DNA from: Quillaja saponaria
Taxonomy: Eukaryota; Streptophyta; Magnoliopsida; Fabales; Quillajaceae
Direction: 5' to 3'
DNA: 64,000 bases
NCBI GenBank assembly: GCA_029379385.1
Contig: CM055611.1
Coordinates: 19,166,062-19,230,061 of the forward strand
Shown here: positions 11,801-24,480 of the stretch, piece after piece
How positions within the stretch are numbered: the first letter of the stretch is position 1
Layout: each line of letters opens with the position of its first letter
Position numbers and translations under genes: made by a program
Notes under the pieces: generated by a model
The model's input: the letters and a program-made list of their open reading frames with translations, nothing else
Databases searched by the model: none
Told to the model about the DNA's origin: nothing

Positions 11801-11877
11801 TTTCTTTTAAATTTAGGGTTACTGAGGTTTAGTTATCCAACCATTTTGCCAGTCATGCCTCCGTGAGGGGTGTGACA
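8822..11877. mobile_element. LTR-like unit of about 3 kb, copy 1 (probable solo LTR)
   Basis: The unit sits precisely inside a Copia pol fragment and is flanked by the 5-bp duplication GAATC (8817-8821 and 11878-11882). Ends are TATTATAACC...GGGGTGTGACA; copy 2 begins TGTCATAACC, so the first bases here have probably mutated from TG. No gag or pol frame was found in its 3056 bp. It includes a TATATAAAAC motif near 9073 and a region near 11130-11230 with GTGCGGGGCTAGG that is also strongly conserved in copy 2. The 5-bp duplication, TG..CA-type ends and lack of coding point to a solo LTR of a large-LTR element, probably Gypsy-like. A non-autonomous element is the alternative. Confidence 0.75.
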
Positions 11878-12790
11878 GAATCATAGCCAATAAAAACAAA
11901 TTTCACACTTTGAACATCATGTTTAGATCTCTCTTGACCAAGTACATGGGCATAGGCAATGCTTCTAAAAACTCACAAGAGAAATATTTGGCTTCTTTCC
12001 GCTCTAAGCTTCTTGAGGTGTTTGATTCTCCACACCTTTGGTTACATATCTATTAGACGAAACAAACTGCACAAGAAACAGCTTTTGCCCAAAATTCTTT
12101 AGGCATATTCTTAGATTTTAATAAAAATCGAGACATAATAAGAATTGTTCTATTCTTCCTTTCTATTATACCATTTTGTTGTGGTGTCCTAGGAACTATT
12201 AAAGGATGACAAATCTCTTATGTTTCACAAAAGATATTGAATTCATTTGAAATGAATTCAACTCCTCTATCGGACCTTAAAAATTTGATTACATGGTCAC
12301 TCTCTTTCTCAACAAGAGCTTTAAACATTTTGAAAACACCTCAAAAGCCTTTGATTTTTTCTTCAAAAAATAATTAGTTTTACCAAATGAGCATGGCTTT
12401 ATTGGTCCACACACATCGGTATGAATAAGCTGAAGTACTCAATTGTTCTTGTGTGGCTTCTTTGGGAAAACTCTTCCTTACATGTTTTCCTTTGAGGCAT
12501 GTTTGACACAATTGATTTGGGTGGTCAATAAATGGCAACCCATATACCATCTTCTTCTCTCTCAAATTCTTGAGTCCTCCAAAATTCAAGTGACCCAATC
12601 AGCATATTGCAACGCCATATTGAATCTTTTGCACACATCTTGAAATACTTGGCACCTTCGATTGAAGATTCAAAATGAACATCCTGTTTCTTGTCATGGA
12701 TACTTTAGCAATAATATTAGTGTCTTGATCTCTAAACCAAAAGTTTTTACTTTTCATATGGATTTCATTACCGTTCTCCAAAATTTGTAG
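11878..12790 (-). pseudogene. Copia pol fragment, gag-pre-integrase and integrase
   Basis: Read on the minus strand it matches about 57600-58540 of the Copia element at 55903. Recognisable pieces are DQDTNIIAKVSMTRNRMFIL, GLPFIDHPNQLCQTCLKGKH and the segment ending in YFIGYD-like text. Here the integrase zinc-finger C-x-x-C (CQTC) is preserved, unlike the intact-looking copy. Multiple stops and frameshifts break it. It ends abruptly near 12790 next to sequence unrelated to the element. Confidence 0.85.
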
Positions 12791-12800
12791 CTGCACATCA

Positions 12801-13082
12801 ATGTGTGCTCCTGGTTCTGCACGTTTTCCTTCTCAGAAAGCGTCTAGTGGTCATGAATCATCAAATTCTACATGCACACAACTGATTTTGCCAAGCAATC
12901 AGCAAAGTGCTGCATACACCACTTCTAGTCCTGCTGAAATTAACAACAACAACGAGGGGGACTGTGCAGGATTTGGCGAGGTCGAAGGTGACATGGGAGG
13001 AATTCCCAAGGGAGAAATGGCTCTCTCCAATGTTCGTTCAGTCGTAGATACAACAAATTTGCTCAACATTTCCATCCAATGA
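12801..13082 (+). other. Possible host gene fragment (93 codons, unrecognised)
   Basis: An open frame with balanced codon use and much higher GC than its surroundings, rich in Ser, Asn and Gln in its first half and ending GDMGGIPKGEMALSNVRS and a short tail. No domain is recognised. It directly abuts the truncated Copia fragment. Further exon-like stretches at 13130-13220 and 13250-13335 (ending in a GAAG/GTAAAT donor-like site) follow on the same strand. It could be a captured or broken exon of a regulatory protein. No function is proposed. Confidence 0.3.
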
Positions 13083-13639
13083 CTTGCAACAAAAGTTTTC
13101 CTTGCTACCTACCTCACCAACCCCATGGAAATGATGAAGAACATGACATCTTTTTGGTTGACATTATGACATTTTTGATACTGCAAAGGGATCTGCTGGA
13201 TATAAAGTTCTAATTCCAGGTATATAATATGTGCATTGCCACTGAGGTATATGAGAAAACAGTTCTGCCGAGCTTGAATTGTTTAAGGTCAAAAGGAAGG
13301 CTCAAAATAAAGAAGCAATTTACCTTGATGAATGAAGGTAAATTGTAATGACAGTTTGGTATCTTAATTTCTTGTAATATGTTATTTAGCTCCGGTGTGG
13401 AACATGAAAAATCTTAATAGGTCTTTCTTTTGGCCCCATTCTCTATAAGGAGAACTAGGCTTTCAGATGAAGACTATGTTTATGCTGACACAGAATTAAT
13501 TTGTTTTCACAGATTTGATCTTTTCCCAAGTTTGAGAAATGCCAACATCAATATTTTTTTATTTATCATTCACCATCAGCTTCTATATAGGGGAGTGGCA
13601 GGTTCACCTTTGTAGTACTAGGTCACTAGCACTGTCTCA
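13083..13639. other. Gene-like but unassignable sequence
   Basis: Moderate GC for the window, with possible short exons on the plus strand (13130-13220; 13250-13335), none recognised. The 61-codon frame at 13430-13615 lacks domain features. I would treat this as the remainder of the fragment at 12801-13082. Confidence 0.3.
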
Positions 13640-13960
13640 TTAATTTTAGGACTTTGGGTTGATTGGTAAAGACAATTTCTTAATTTCCTACACATCTTGA
13701 TGAAAAAGTTTACCTTTTATTAGTATAAACAGAAAGAAAATAAGTGCGTCTCCACTAAACTAAGTCACGCCTTCACAATTTTCGCAGTACTTTCTTCCTT
13801 TTTTATTTTTATTTTTTCAAGTTCACTTTCTTTCTATATTTTTTCGCAGTACTTTCATCATTTCATGCAATATTGACATAATGGTTCAATCTTTAGTCAG
13901 TTTGCTATTTTTGTTTATTTGGGCAAATTAAATGGGACTTTGCGTTTGATGCTCGGTTTT
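13640..13960. repeat. Segmental repeat R1, partial copy
   Basis: Matches the middle of R1 copies a and b: GGGTTGATTGGTAAAGACA, then the tract around the CGCAGTACTTTC motif and AATGGTTCAATCTTTAGTCA. The last of these recurs near 17790 and 21390. Non-coding. Confidence 0.6.
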
Positions 13961-14499
13961 TTTTTTTTTTTTAAACATATTACCAAAAAGTATTCTTGCT
14001 TTCATGACTAAAATCTTCATTATTCCTCCAATTTTTTTTCTAACTCTTTCAATTTGAATGCTAATATGTTTTACTATTAATTTTTTCCCCTAATTATTCT
14101 CAATTTCATAAATTAAAATTAAGAAAGAAACTATGAATTAAAAGAAAATTTTTATGAATTATAATTTTTTAATTTCAATTATAGTTGAAAAAGTCATTTA
14201 CTATAAACACATAATTTCAATTATATTTGCTCGTGACCAATTGATTGGTCTAGTGGCATTTGTAAGTCTTTACTATTCACGAGTGGAGGTTATACTTATT
14301 GTTTTAGTATGCTATATTCTAAACAATTTTTATACCACTAAATCAATTAATATTGAATTAATGATTATTGATTTGTTTTGATCATTAGGATGATATTTTA
14401 AAATTTTAATTAGAATCCTAGGTAGGATGGAATGAGTTTTTTTTTTTTTTTTTCCTCCTCCGAAAAGGAGAATAAACCTAAAGATGAAAAAGCTGATTG
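13961..14499. other. AT-rich intergenic sequence
   Basis: Contains a unit resembling CTCAATTTCATAAATTAAAA near 14100, related to the AT-rich repeat arrays at 29500-30210 and 48650-49640, and a poly(T) run near 14437-14453. No gene. Confidence 0.5.
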
Positions 14500-15480
14500 A
14501 TAACTAAATAACCGAAAGAAACTAAATTGCAATTGCGTATGATTACTACGTGTCCTTGACCAGTAAAAAGCTGATTCATTAGTGGGTCCACAATAAGAAA
14601 AAAAAAAAAAAAAAGTGGCGGAAGACTAAAATATATGATAATAAGGCTTGTGAGATTGTTTGGAAGTTAGAACCAGAGGGATTAAAAAATTCAAAATGGC
14701 GGAAGGGTAAACTTATACCTTTTTCCGTTGCTGTCGTTACTTCTATATCCTGCCCCTCGCGGTTCAAAACTTCAAATACACTAATTGATTAGTAGTTTTT
14801 TTAATTAATGTTTTTACCGAATTTATTAAAATAAAATAAAATAAAACTTTTTTCCCATAACAAATTTTATATAAATATTATCTTAATAAGTGTTATAATG
14901 ATATTTATTAAAAAAATTAATTTTAATTTCACATATAGTCAATTTTTCACTTCTAAAAATTTATTAATTTTGTGAGTTATAGCAGATTAACATATTACTC
15001 GGTATACAAACGCCTAAAAACATTAGATCAGCACGTATGGCCCCCTGCCCTTTAAAAGCTGTTTGTTTGATTACATATATTAAGGCTTTTTGCTGTACGT
15101 AAACTTATTTTAAGGGTAAAAACTCTTTTAAAATTAATAATGATCAAGTTTAAATTTTAAAGTCTATTGGAGGTGTTAGAATTTCTTGACATTTCAGGTC
15201 TTCAGTTTTACTGTCAATAAATATGTGTGATTAATTTTTCATCATTTGAGTAATTATTTATCGCATTTTAGGTGTGAATTTTTATAATTATATACTATTG
15301 ACTGTTGATTTGGAAGAATACCATTATATACTATAACTGAAAAACTCTTTTAAAGTCAAAACATGTGCAAACATATACCCTTATCTGTGAATATTATGTT
15401 ACCATATTATATAAATATATTCACCCTCTCATATAAAATAATTCTCTGTATGAATATTGAGTTCTCATGAATTCTAAAGT
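14500..15480. repeat. Segmental repeat R2, copy b
   Basis: The second long copy of R2 (see 7440-8400), in the same orientation. It lies just downstream of membrane-protein copy 2, whose stop codon is at 15781-15783. Non-coding. Confidence 0.7.
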
Positions 15481-15780
15481 CGGTCAAAGATGGAGGTGTT
15501 TGGATCTCTTGATCTTTCACGTTTTAAGTTCTACTATTAATAAATGCAAGTAATTAATTTTCTTATCATTTGAGTAATTGTTTGTCTGTATGGTTTTTGA
15601 ATTAAAATACTATTAATGACTGAATTGAGAGTCCATTTTTGCAATCTATGATCTAATTTAGTACATACCAAAATTAGAAACTACCACTTATTTAATTAAG
15701 AGACGAATTACATTACAAGTATTACAGTGGCATATATATATGAAGTTCATTTTAAAAGTTAAGGTGCTATATATATAAAT

Positions 15781-16877
15781 CTAGACTGGGGACTGTGGCT
15801 GCTCCTCAATATTGTTGCTTCCAACAATCCATTCCCAGGTTTGCAGAAGTGCACTTTTGGAGCCTTGGTATATATGTTGGCCTATACGCAGAATGAAGCT
15901 GCGTGCAACAGTAAAAATGGGTAAAGGGATCCAAGCAATGAAAACAAGATGCTCAAGCCGACTTGGAACTAAGATTGATATGACTGATACCGAAGCTAGA
16001 GATCCTGCAATAAGATTGAGCTGAGCAGCGAGTTTAGCGTAATTTGTGGTTTGAAAATGTGATTTTATATAATATGCTGATGAGGAGCAAAAGATGATTA
16101 GTGACAACAGACAGGCCCACATATTTGCTGGGTGAGTTATAAATGGCAAAGAATTAGAGCCTTGACAGTGCAATTGCAGAACAGCACCTAGAACCGGAAT
16201 GAGGAAAACAAAGACAGCAAACCATGGCACTGAGCTGCATCCATAACCACATGCATGAAATTAAGATCAAGATCAGCTTGACACATATTTTGGATATATT
16301 GCTAATTATATTTCCACTGTCGCCCATTTCCCTCATAATCAAGGAACTACCCAAACACTTTATCATCTCATATAAAAACTCAACAAAAGCTGATCTTCTA
16401 TATTCCTTTATATAGAACTACAACACAAAAAACCAACTTAACCCCAGAGTAATTATAATAGATTTCTAACTCTAATTACATATCCATAACTGATGACACA
16501 GAAAGAAAATTGTTTTTTCGCATTTAGAATTAATGACGTGGAAAGAAGACGTTTAATTTATTAATTTTTTAAGCCATGATTTCTTTGTTAGGGAAGTAAA
16601 AGATGTATAAGTGGATGTTTGATGACAAAAATATTTCATATATAACCAAATATTTTGAAAAATACCAGGATATTATTAGAAAGAAAACAAAGACAAACGA
16701 AAAACTTGTTTTTAGTTTTTATAGTTATATATATATATATATGTTGCTAATTTGTGCTTACCTGTGAGGATCCCTGAGAAGAACTTCAGGATTGGCACTT
16801 ATATATGTTATAGTGAGAGTATGTTGTCTGTCTGGGCCGTATACCGGAAGTTCTGTGCTGTTTGGGAGTGACACCAT
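15781..16877 (-). CDS. Four-TM protein family, copy 2 (two exons, intact)
   Basis: This is the best-preserved member. Exon 1 is 16877 down to 16762 (38 codons plus AG) and exon 2 is 16234 down to 15781, with donor GTAAGC and acceptor GATGCAG, giving 189 residues. The N-terminal 38 residues are polar (MVSLPNSTELP, then YGPDR and LLRDPH). Four hydrophobic stretches follow: residues about 43-60 (PWFAVFVFLIPVL), 74-92 after NMW, 103-123 (GSLASVSVISILVP) and 127-147 (FIAWIPLPIF). The tail is polar and acidic, ending EEQPQSPV. The ORF, both splice sites and frame are all intact. The upstream sequence (16880-17060) is closely similar to that of copy 4, supporting the start. No known family was recognised. 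The protein is probably an integral membrane protein; its role is unknown. Confidence 0.75.
16235..16761 (-). other. Intron of copy 2
   Basis: A 527-bp AT-rich intron with canonical GT..AG ends; it includes an (AT)n run near 16727-16742. The open frames across it lack domain features. Confidence 0.7.
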
Positions 16878-17269
16878 CTTGCTTTGTCAAATGAATGAAG
16901 TCTGCTACTGCTACTGCTTCTGCTTCATGATCTATTAATTAGTCTTTGTTCTCAAAGGGGAAGCCAGTATGGATCCTTGTGGTTGGAGGCTGAGAGATGT
17001 CTAGGCCTTTTATGGTTTCGGTTGCATGCGATGATGAAGAAGAAAAAAATGTTACATGGTTTGAGCACTCTTAGGGTCTATTTGAGTAAGTTCTAAGCAA
17101 CTTCCTAGTTCCCATTAAGTCTTCTTAATGAAAGTTTAGAGGGCTAAATACTGTTTTTCATGGGAAAATATTGGAGTGCGACATTTTGAAATTGAAAAGG
17201 GTGACTTAAATCCACAACTGAAAGAGTAGTTGAATATTCTCTTCATGAATCAAAATTAGATAAAGGTGT

Positions 17270-18732
17270 GTGTTCATAACCCCGTCCTAAAGTTTCAATC
17301 AATTTCTACCAATATCCACTCCAGGAGATTAAGAACATATATCTCATATCCAAATAGAATGTCCAAATAAGAACATTCAAGCCCTGCCATAATGTTACAG
17401 GTATGTAAAATTCATACCATGATAGTAAATCTAATAATTAATAACGAAAAACACAGATCTTTAATTTTTTTTGTACATAGAGACCTCTTATTTTTAGTGA
17501 AAAGAATGTAACATTGAAAAGCAAAGACAAGCGGAGGCCCAAGTCCTACAAAACAGTTTGTGTGGAGACAAGACTACTCAATTTTAATCTCCAAATTCAC
17601 AAAACCAGAATTAACTGTTTATTACTCATCTTGATCAAATTCTAAAATCCTTTCTTAATATAAAAGAGAATTAAGTCACACCTTTAAAATTTTGGCAGTA
17701 CTTTCATCCTTTTTTATTTTTATATTTTTTTAAAATTCACTTTATCTTGATATGTGCGTGGTCGGTGGTTCAATTTCCCAAAAAAATGATGGTTCAATCT
17801 TTAGTCTGTTATTTTGGTCTATATTGCGAAAATTAAATGGGGATTTTTCTCTTGTTGCAACTTTTTTTTTTTTTCTTAAAAAAAAAATATATGTTACAAA
17901 AAAAATATTTTCTTGACTTGATGACAAGAATCTTCTAGCCTGGGATAGATTCAAGCATTTAATATTGGACTTTAATAGAATAGCTAGGTATATATCAATT
18001 AATTTAAATATTAAAAATTAGACCATTTATACAAAAACTAAAAAATTTATTAAGATTGTATTCTACATGAGTAACCCAACCCCTTAAAAACTCATTTCCT
18101 GTATGTACGTTACACAAGGAGAATGTTACATGTACATTAATTTCAATGTATGTCTTGCCAGGCCCTGACGAATTTTCTGCAATGCATCTATGTGAAATTA
18201 ATATGTCTTAGTAGGATCCAGATGGATTTTCTTTTGGGCCACGGAAACTAATTTAAAGAAAAATAGAAAAGAGATAAAGTTGGTTGCTGCGGTTGGTGCT
18301 TCGTGCCAGGTGCATGGTTCCCACAGGGTCGACAAAGAGTCGTGACGAGGTATGAGGTATCCGCATCTCCAGTTTCAACTTCTGAACCCACATGTCCCAC
18401 TCAACTGACTAAAAATACATCATTAGTATTTTGACAACATTTTAATAGTTAAGTCAAGAACAGTAAGTCAAGATACAGTATAGAATACAACCTTATCCTA
18501 ACAACGTTATTAAGGAAATGAGTATTTTAAAATCTTATCTTACTTTCTTCAAAAATTCATGCTTTTAAAAATATATCAAGTGATTCTTTTCTAATTTAAT
18601 TGTGATTTTTTTTAAAAATTTAAAATATAAGAATTATTTTATTAATTTAAAATTCTTAAATATATTTTAATTAATTTATAAATTATTTAATTTATCTCTC
18701 AAAATATATTCTTAATTAATAATATTTCCATA
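17270..18732. repeat. Segmental repeat R1, copy b
   Basis: The second long R1 copy, similar to 1378-2484 and to 36855-38600. It shares TTTCTTTTGGGCCACG (near 18228) with the third copy (near 38370). The related MITE copy near 18510 is cut off where the large inverted repeat begins at about 18733. It lies upstream of copy 2 in opposite orientation relative to that gene. Non-coding. Confidence 0.7.
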
Positions 18733-20995
18733 AAACAATGACAAAAATATACATAAAATTTCCATAAAACATCTCAACCCATTTGGAGAGGAATTTAATG
18801 GGAAAAAAAAAAAAAAAAAAAAAAACAACAACAACTACTAGATTCAAAATGAAGTTTCCTTGAAATTTTCCATTTCCCACAAACACGGGTAGATACATGG
18901 ATGTCTAAATGTATGAACACACTGTATCCATTTATCCAAATAACCAAGTGAATACTAACGTATATTTTATATAAAATGGAGTCCAGATCACTAATAACTT
19001 TCCATGTTAAAAAGGTTGTAAATTTTACTCATACATATATTCGAATACCTTCAATAGATTACCTTCCTTTCATGGATTTATTCGTTCTTAATATTAGCAC
19101 AAACGACATGAGTGTGCCATTTCCTTGAAATTTGCCATTTCCCACAAACATGGGTAGATACATGGATGTATAAATGTATGAACACACTAATAACTTTCCA
19201 TGTTAAGACGGTTGTAAATTTTACTCATACGACATATATTCTAATACCTTCAATAGGTTACCTTCCTTTCATGGATTTATTCATTCTTAATATCAGCATA
19301 AACTTGTAACTATTCCTAACCAGAGGTTGCTCCTTGATATTGGAGAACTTGGCCTAATTTAGTGCCAACGACTTTTAATCAAGTGCCACAATTTAGCTAA
19401 GATATATACTATTAAATCATTTTAAAATTCTACAGAGTAGTTAATGGCTCAACTAAGAAATTAATCAAGCAACGAAGCAGGTGTAGGGTAAAGAATAAAG
19501 AAGCAACGTACTTACCAAAAAAAAAGAAAAAAGAAGCAACATCATGTTCTTGGCTGTTAATCATATGTAAGTAGTTTTTTTATCAGTTAAACTGAAAAGT
19601 ATTTCAGTAAATTTTGTATTGATTGATATGAGAATATATAAGATGGAAGCCAGTTTGTATAGGCAATATAAGTTGATCTAGTATAACGAACCTAATCTAA
19701 TATAAAGCTAAATACAATAATAATGTATCTACACAAAATCAGGCCTAAATTATTGGCAATTAATCATGGACCATAATATACTCTAACTTCATCAAATACT
19801 ATAAAAGCAGAGAAGGAGAGAAAGCTCACAGCGATACATGTATGTGTATATATCGCAATGTTAAGATAGTTGAAGCATTAATCATTTGGGGTTCTTCAAA
19901 CTTTGCAATGTTAAGATAGTTAAAGAATCTTCAACCCAAGTAGATTTTAGCCATATGCAGAAACTCTTACTGACGATTCAAATTTCAAAAGTGCTAAAAA
20001 TTTTGTACTTTAAGAACCACTGCAGTAGAAAGAAGATTCATAGAAGTCTATCTCCCACATCTGAAAAACATCAATGAATGAATTGAGAGTCCAATTTCTA
20101 TATATGTATGGACGACCTATGAGAAACTTATTTTCACCATTACCTTCAATTGGTTCTTTACTTATTCTCTGTTTTTCTTGATCTCATTTTCAGACTTCAA
20201 ATGGCTGAATTAAGAGACATGGTTGAACTTGGGAGGCATAAGGAATAGGTATGAGTGAAAGTTAGTAACACTTACCATTTGAGAATCGTTATTCTCATAA
20301 TTTTATTTTATTTTTTTACCATATTTTTTTCTATCAACACTTATCTTAGTTATGTAGTCTCGTATTAAATATATATTTTTTCTGGGCAGTACTTGATTTA
20401 TGTAGTATTTATTTATTTATAATTTTTTAAACATATTGAATAATTAGTATTTTATATTTTAAATTAATTAAATTTATTTATGAAAGAAATTTTGTGCATT
20501 ATAACTAATTTCTAATGCGACCTTCTAGATTATAAATTCCTAAGTCCGCCATTGGGTCACTGTAATTGACGTTTAATTGGTTACTTGTAAGATCCAAGTC
20601 CACAAGGCATAAAAGGATAGGAGGTCTTTTGTTTAAGTCGACCAAAAATTGATTGCCGCACGATGTGGTTCCTTAAGAAAAGGTAGGCGCCACTTTCCGT
20701 TTTTTCATATCCTTTTCTAATTTAGTTGAATCCCAACTCATACAAATCTTCCTTCTCATTCTGTCTAGTCCAAAAGACCGGCCTACCTCGCCCGAGGTTT
20801 GTTTGGTGGTTTGTCAGTTTGATCAATTGGTGGTTTTTCTATGCTTTCCGGATTCTTATTGTTCAGCTTTTTTCTTCTAGTTTTCTGTTTTGTGGGTTTG
20901 TGTGGGAATTAGTAGTTTTTTCTATGTTTTTTCTTCATACAGTGTCAAGAAAATTGAACCCAAACATTTCAGAGGAAATTAAATCAATATTACCA
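18733..20995. repeat. Large inverted repeat, left arm
   Basis: The reverse complement of this 2.26-kb block is found at 41535-44102. Matching anchors include GAACTTGGCCTAATTTAGTG (19345) against the same text reversed near 43590, and a frame reading RFVWWFVSLINW in both arms (20790; 41780 reversed). Within this arm a 190-250 bp segment is duplicated in tandem (about 18840-19100 and 19115-19310; core GGGTAGATACATGGATG). A poly(A) run at about 18799-18822 corresponds to a poly(C) run in the other arm. No convincing gene. It could be an unidentified non-autonomous element present twice. Confidence 0.75.
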
Positions 20996-22800
20996 TGAAT
21001 CGCTTGTTCCAACCATGTTACAATCTGAATAATTTGAAAGTTAAAATTTGATTTGAAAAGAAAAATAAACAAAGCTTTGACGTTGATCTTTGAATATTGT
21101 GACGCGCAATAAATTAATTAGTTGTCGTATTATCTATTAATAATTATATTTAATTATTTATGATGTGATTTTTTTATTATTTAATAAATATTTAATTATT
21201 AAAAAAAAATTAGTATTTACAATTAATAGAAGAACTTATATAATATGTATAATATATAATTAAATATATTTATGATGTTATGCGGTCTGACTATCGATCT
21301 GACTCTTATTGAATTAATGACTTGAGATTCGACAAATTTTGTGAATCACCGGTCCGTTTTTAAAAATATTATTTCATGAAATATTGACATGGTGGTTCAA
21401 TCTTTAGTCAGGTTGCTATTTTTTTTTTATTTTGGAAAAATTAAATGGGATTTTGCTTTTGATGTTTGTTTTTTTTGTTTTTTAATTTGTTACCAAAAAT
21501 TGTTCTTGATTTCATGACAAAAATCTTCTAGCCTAGGATTTATTAAGCTGGCTAAGTGCACTTTCTTTGGATATGTTCTTGATGTCATGCCAGAATCTTC
21601 ATTTTAGTGTTAGCCCTCGGTGTAAGCTTTCTTTTAATTACATTATTCATTTTAGTCCTAGGATTAGATTGTGGCCTCGTTTTGGAACATGACAAGTAAT
21701 GAATTAGAAACATCCATACCAGAAGCCAACAAATAAAAAAGTTTCTGATGTTACAATATGTATACATTATATATATCTATACTATATTAAAAGAGAAAAC
21801 ACCCTTATAGTGTCCTAACTTTACTTTTAATGGAAAATACCCTATTGTATACCAAATATACTTCATGCAATTTGAGGACTTTTTAAGTCATTTAAAACCA
21901 AATACAACTGCTTAACTACGAGCAGTTATCTCAAACTCAAGCAGGCGTCTATTATGGTCTCCCCAAATTATTCATTGAACTTCACTTTCTCTTTTTCTCT
22001 GCCATCGCTTAATTCTTTTTTACGTGTGCTTTCTCCATTGTGGTCTCTGCTGGATCGAAATGCCTTATAAATCCAAACCCCAATTTGTTTCACTGTGCCA
22101 AATCATGGAAGAAAGAAGAAAAACGGATGATAGTGTGATTGGGAACTTTGGTATACCTCAATATGGGGCAGCATGGCAAGAATGAATGATAGAGGCACCA
22201 TATAATTGTGAAAAGTTAGAGAGGAGAAGGATGAAAATTTCAAATTCAAAACTGGACATTCACAGCAGTGAGTTTCACTGAGTTTCACTTTCGTTCTTGA
22301 CAATTTTTTTTATAATTAGATTCATCCAGTTGTGTTTGGATTCACTTATATAATGTCTTCTTTTTTCCTGAAAAATATGTTTTGTTGGCAAGAAAGTGGA
22401 GAACAAAGACTAGAAAAATGAAGAAATTTGGATTTGGCAATAATGAAAGTAAAATCTATTTCTTATAAAAAAATAAAAAATAAAAATTAAAGGTAAGCCT
22501 TTTCCTTTTCTAGATTAGGAGTCTGATTTAGAAAAAAAAATTATTATTTTTTAAGTAAGTAATAACTCAAATTGGGTGAGTTCAAATTATTACATGAAAT
22601 GTAGCCCTTTAAGTAACAAAATTCCAATACATATGGACGCCATTATCAAATTCATGCTTCTGCACTCAACTGTACATTCAGTAAATGGACTCTGAGGAAG
22701 AGGATTTGAGTTTTATGGAACACCGATAAACTATGAGTAAGAGATTGGTAGCCCAAAAAAGAATGTTGTTGCTGAGGCTTCCGGTCACTTGCAAAGCCTC
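20996..22800. other. Intergenic sequence with partial repeats and a Helitron-like start
   Basis: Contains a partial R1 copy (about 21360-21600), a third copy of part of the small inverted repeat (about 21640-21770, direct relative to 28265), and at about 21775 the string TCTATACTATATTAAAAGAG, which resembles the 5' end of plant Helitrons. No matching CTRR end with hairpin was identified. No gene. Confidence 0.45.
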
Positions 22801-22805
22801 CTTAC

Positions 22806-23124
22806 TAAAGATTTTTATAAAATAATATAAGATGTAAATTCTCCAACTCAAGGTTGAGTCTTGGAGTTATGTATTTGTCAATATTTATAGGCTAAATTTA
22901 CAAGTATGAAATACATTAGTAAGGCTATACATAACATGATTTTCTTGACTGTCTCAATCATGATTCCTTATTTGCTTGATTCATAAGTCAATGACTATTG
23001 CTTGATTCATGGGTCCTTGTTTGACTCATTTATTCTCTCTTGATTGAGTGAGAAAATTATGGTAAAATCTTTTACATGTCCATATTTATTACCCTGTACA
23101 TATCCAGATTTATTATCTTCTATA
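22806..23124 (-). repeat. 3' LTR of the minus-strand Copia element
   Basis: Similar over its length to 27573-27866. In element orientation it starts TATAGAAGATAAT and ends CTTTA. It is about 25 bp longer than its partner because of a local duplication around TTGCTTGATTCAT (near 22970-23020). Many substitutions between the two LTRs indicate an old insertion. Confidence 0.85.
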
Positions 23125-23301
23125 CGCCTCTACAAACTGGGCTAAGGAGGAGGTAAAAGGCCTAGTTTGGTTTTGAAATGAATAAAATTATTACAAGCAA
23201 AAGGCTTAGTGAAGATGTCATCCACTTGGTTGTTAAAGGATATATATTTAGTGACAAGAGAACCACATGGAACTTTCTCTCTAACAAAATGGTAATCCAC
23301 C

Positions 23302-24480
23302 TCAATGTGTTTGGGCATGAAAAACTGGATTGATGGTTAAGTGGAGTGCATAAATATTATCACAAAACAATATTGGTGGTTTATCTAGATAAAGCCTAGG
23401 AACGTCAAAAAGGAAGGAAAACCATGTTAGCTCAGTAGCAGTTGATGCCATGGCACGATGTTCGGCTTTAGTACTTGAGCTAGTCACTGGTTGCTACTTT
23501 TTTGCACTCCAAGAGAAGTAATTGCTGCTGAGGTAGGTGCAATAACCAGTAGTAGATCATCTTGTAGGGGAACAACCAGCCTAATCAATGTCTGAAAAAG
23601 CATATAGATCAAGATTGCTTTTGGAGAGTAAGCGAAGGCCATATGTCATAGTACCATTAACATAACAAAGCATTCATTTGAGCATTTGGAAATTATAGAC
23701 AATAGGATCTTGCATATATTAAGAAATATAGTTGAAACTATAAGAGATGTCTAGCCGAGTGAATGTAAGATATTGAAGACCACCCACTAAACTGTGATAA
23801 TGTTGAGGATTATCAAATAATGCATCGCCATTAGGAGGAAGACGATGTTTTGAGCTTGTGGAGTAGAAATTGATTTACAACCAATCATTTAGGCCTTTTG
23901 TAAAAGGTCATTGGCATATTTGGATTGATTAAGAAATAGACCACCAGCGAACTTTTTGACCAAAAGGTCTTTCATGGAAAATTCTTTTTGTAGCTTAGCA
24001 ACAAATTGATGCAAGAGACTTGGGTTTGAGCCTATGAAAATGATATCATCGACATATAGTAATAAAAAAAAAGTGCCTTGTGTGGTATGATAGACAAATA
24101 TTGAAGAATTGGGTATATTGCAAAGAAAACCAGTAAACAATAGGAAGTGGCTGAACCTGTCAAACCAAGCACATGGTACTTATCGAAGACCATAAAAAGC
24201 CCGTTTTAATTTGCAAACATGATCAGGTCATTGATGAACGAGCTAACAAGGAAGTTGTTCTATGAAAACCGGTTCACTAAGATGACCATGTAGGAATGGA
24301 TTTTTTTATATGAAGTTGACGTATATCCCAAGGATGAACTAATGTAATGGCCAGTACGTTATAAATAGTGGCAGGTTTAATCATCGAAGAGAAAGTCACT
24401 GAAAAATCAATACTTAGGAGTTAGTTGTACCCTTTGGCAACTAGTCATGCCTTAAGATGATCAAGAGTACCATCAAATTT
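23302..24480 (-). pseudogene. Copia reverse transcriptase and RNase H, broken
   Basis: Minus-strand fragments carry the RT start VYKTKTKFDGTLDHLKA followed by a stop, then FYGLR and a stop, then LLLYVDDIIFIGSNPSLLHQ with the YVDD active site, and finally the RNase H end with ILFCDNIYALHLTINPVFHA. At least two nonsense codons and several frameshifts are visible, so no protein is expected. Confidence 0.85.

Noticed and set aside
15812..16415. Plus-strand and alternative minus-strand frames over copy 2
   Set aside because: They are shadows of exon 2 and the intron of copy 2, whose frame is supported by three paralogues.
20726..20998. Frame reading FVWWFVSLINW, also found at 41532-41909 on the minus strand
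   Set aside because: The similarity is explained by the inverted duplication. The frame differs between arms and shows no start, splice or domain support.
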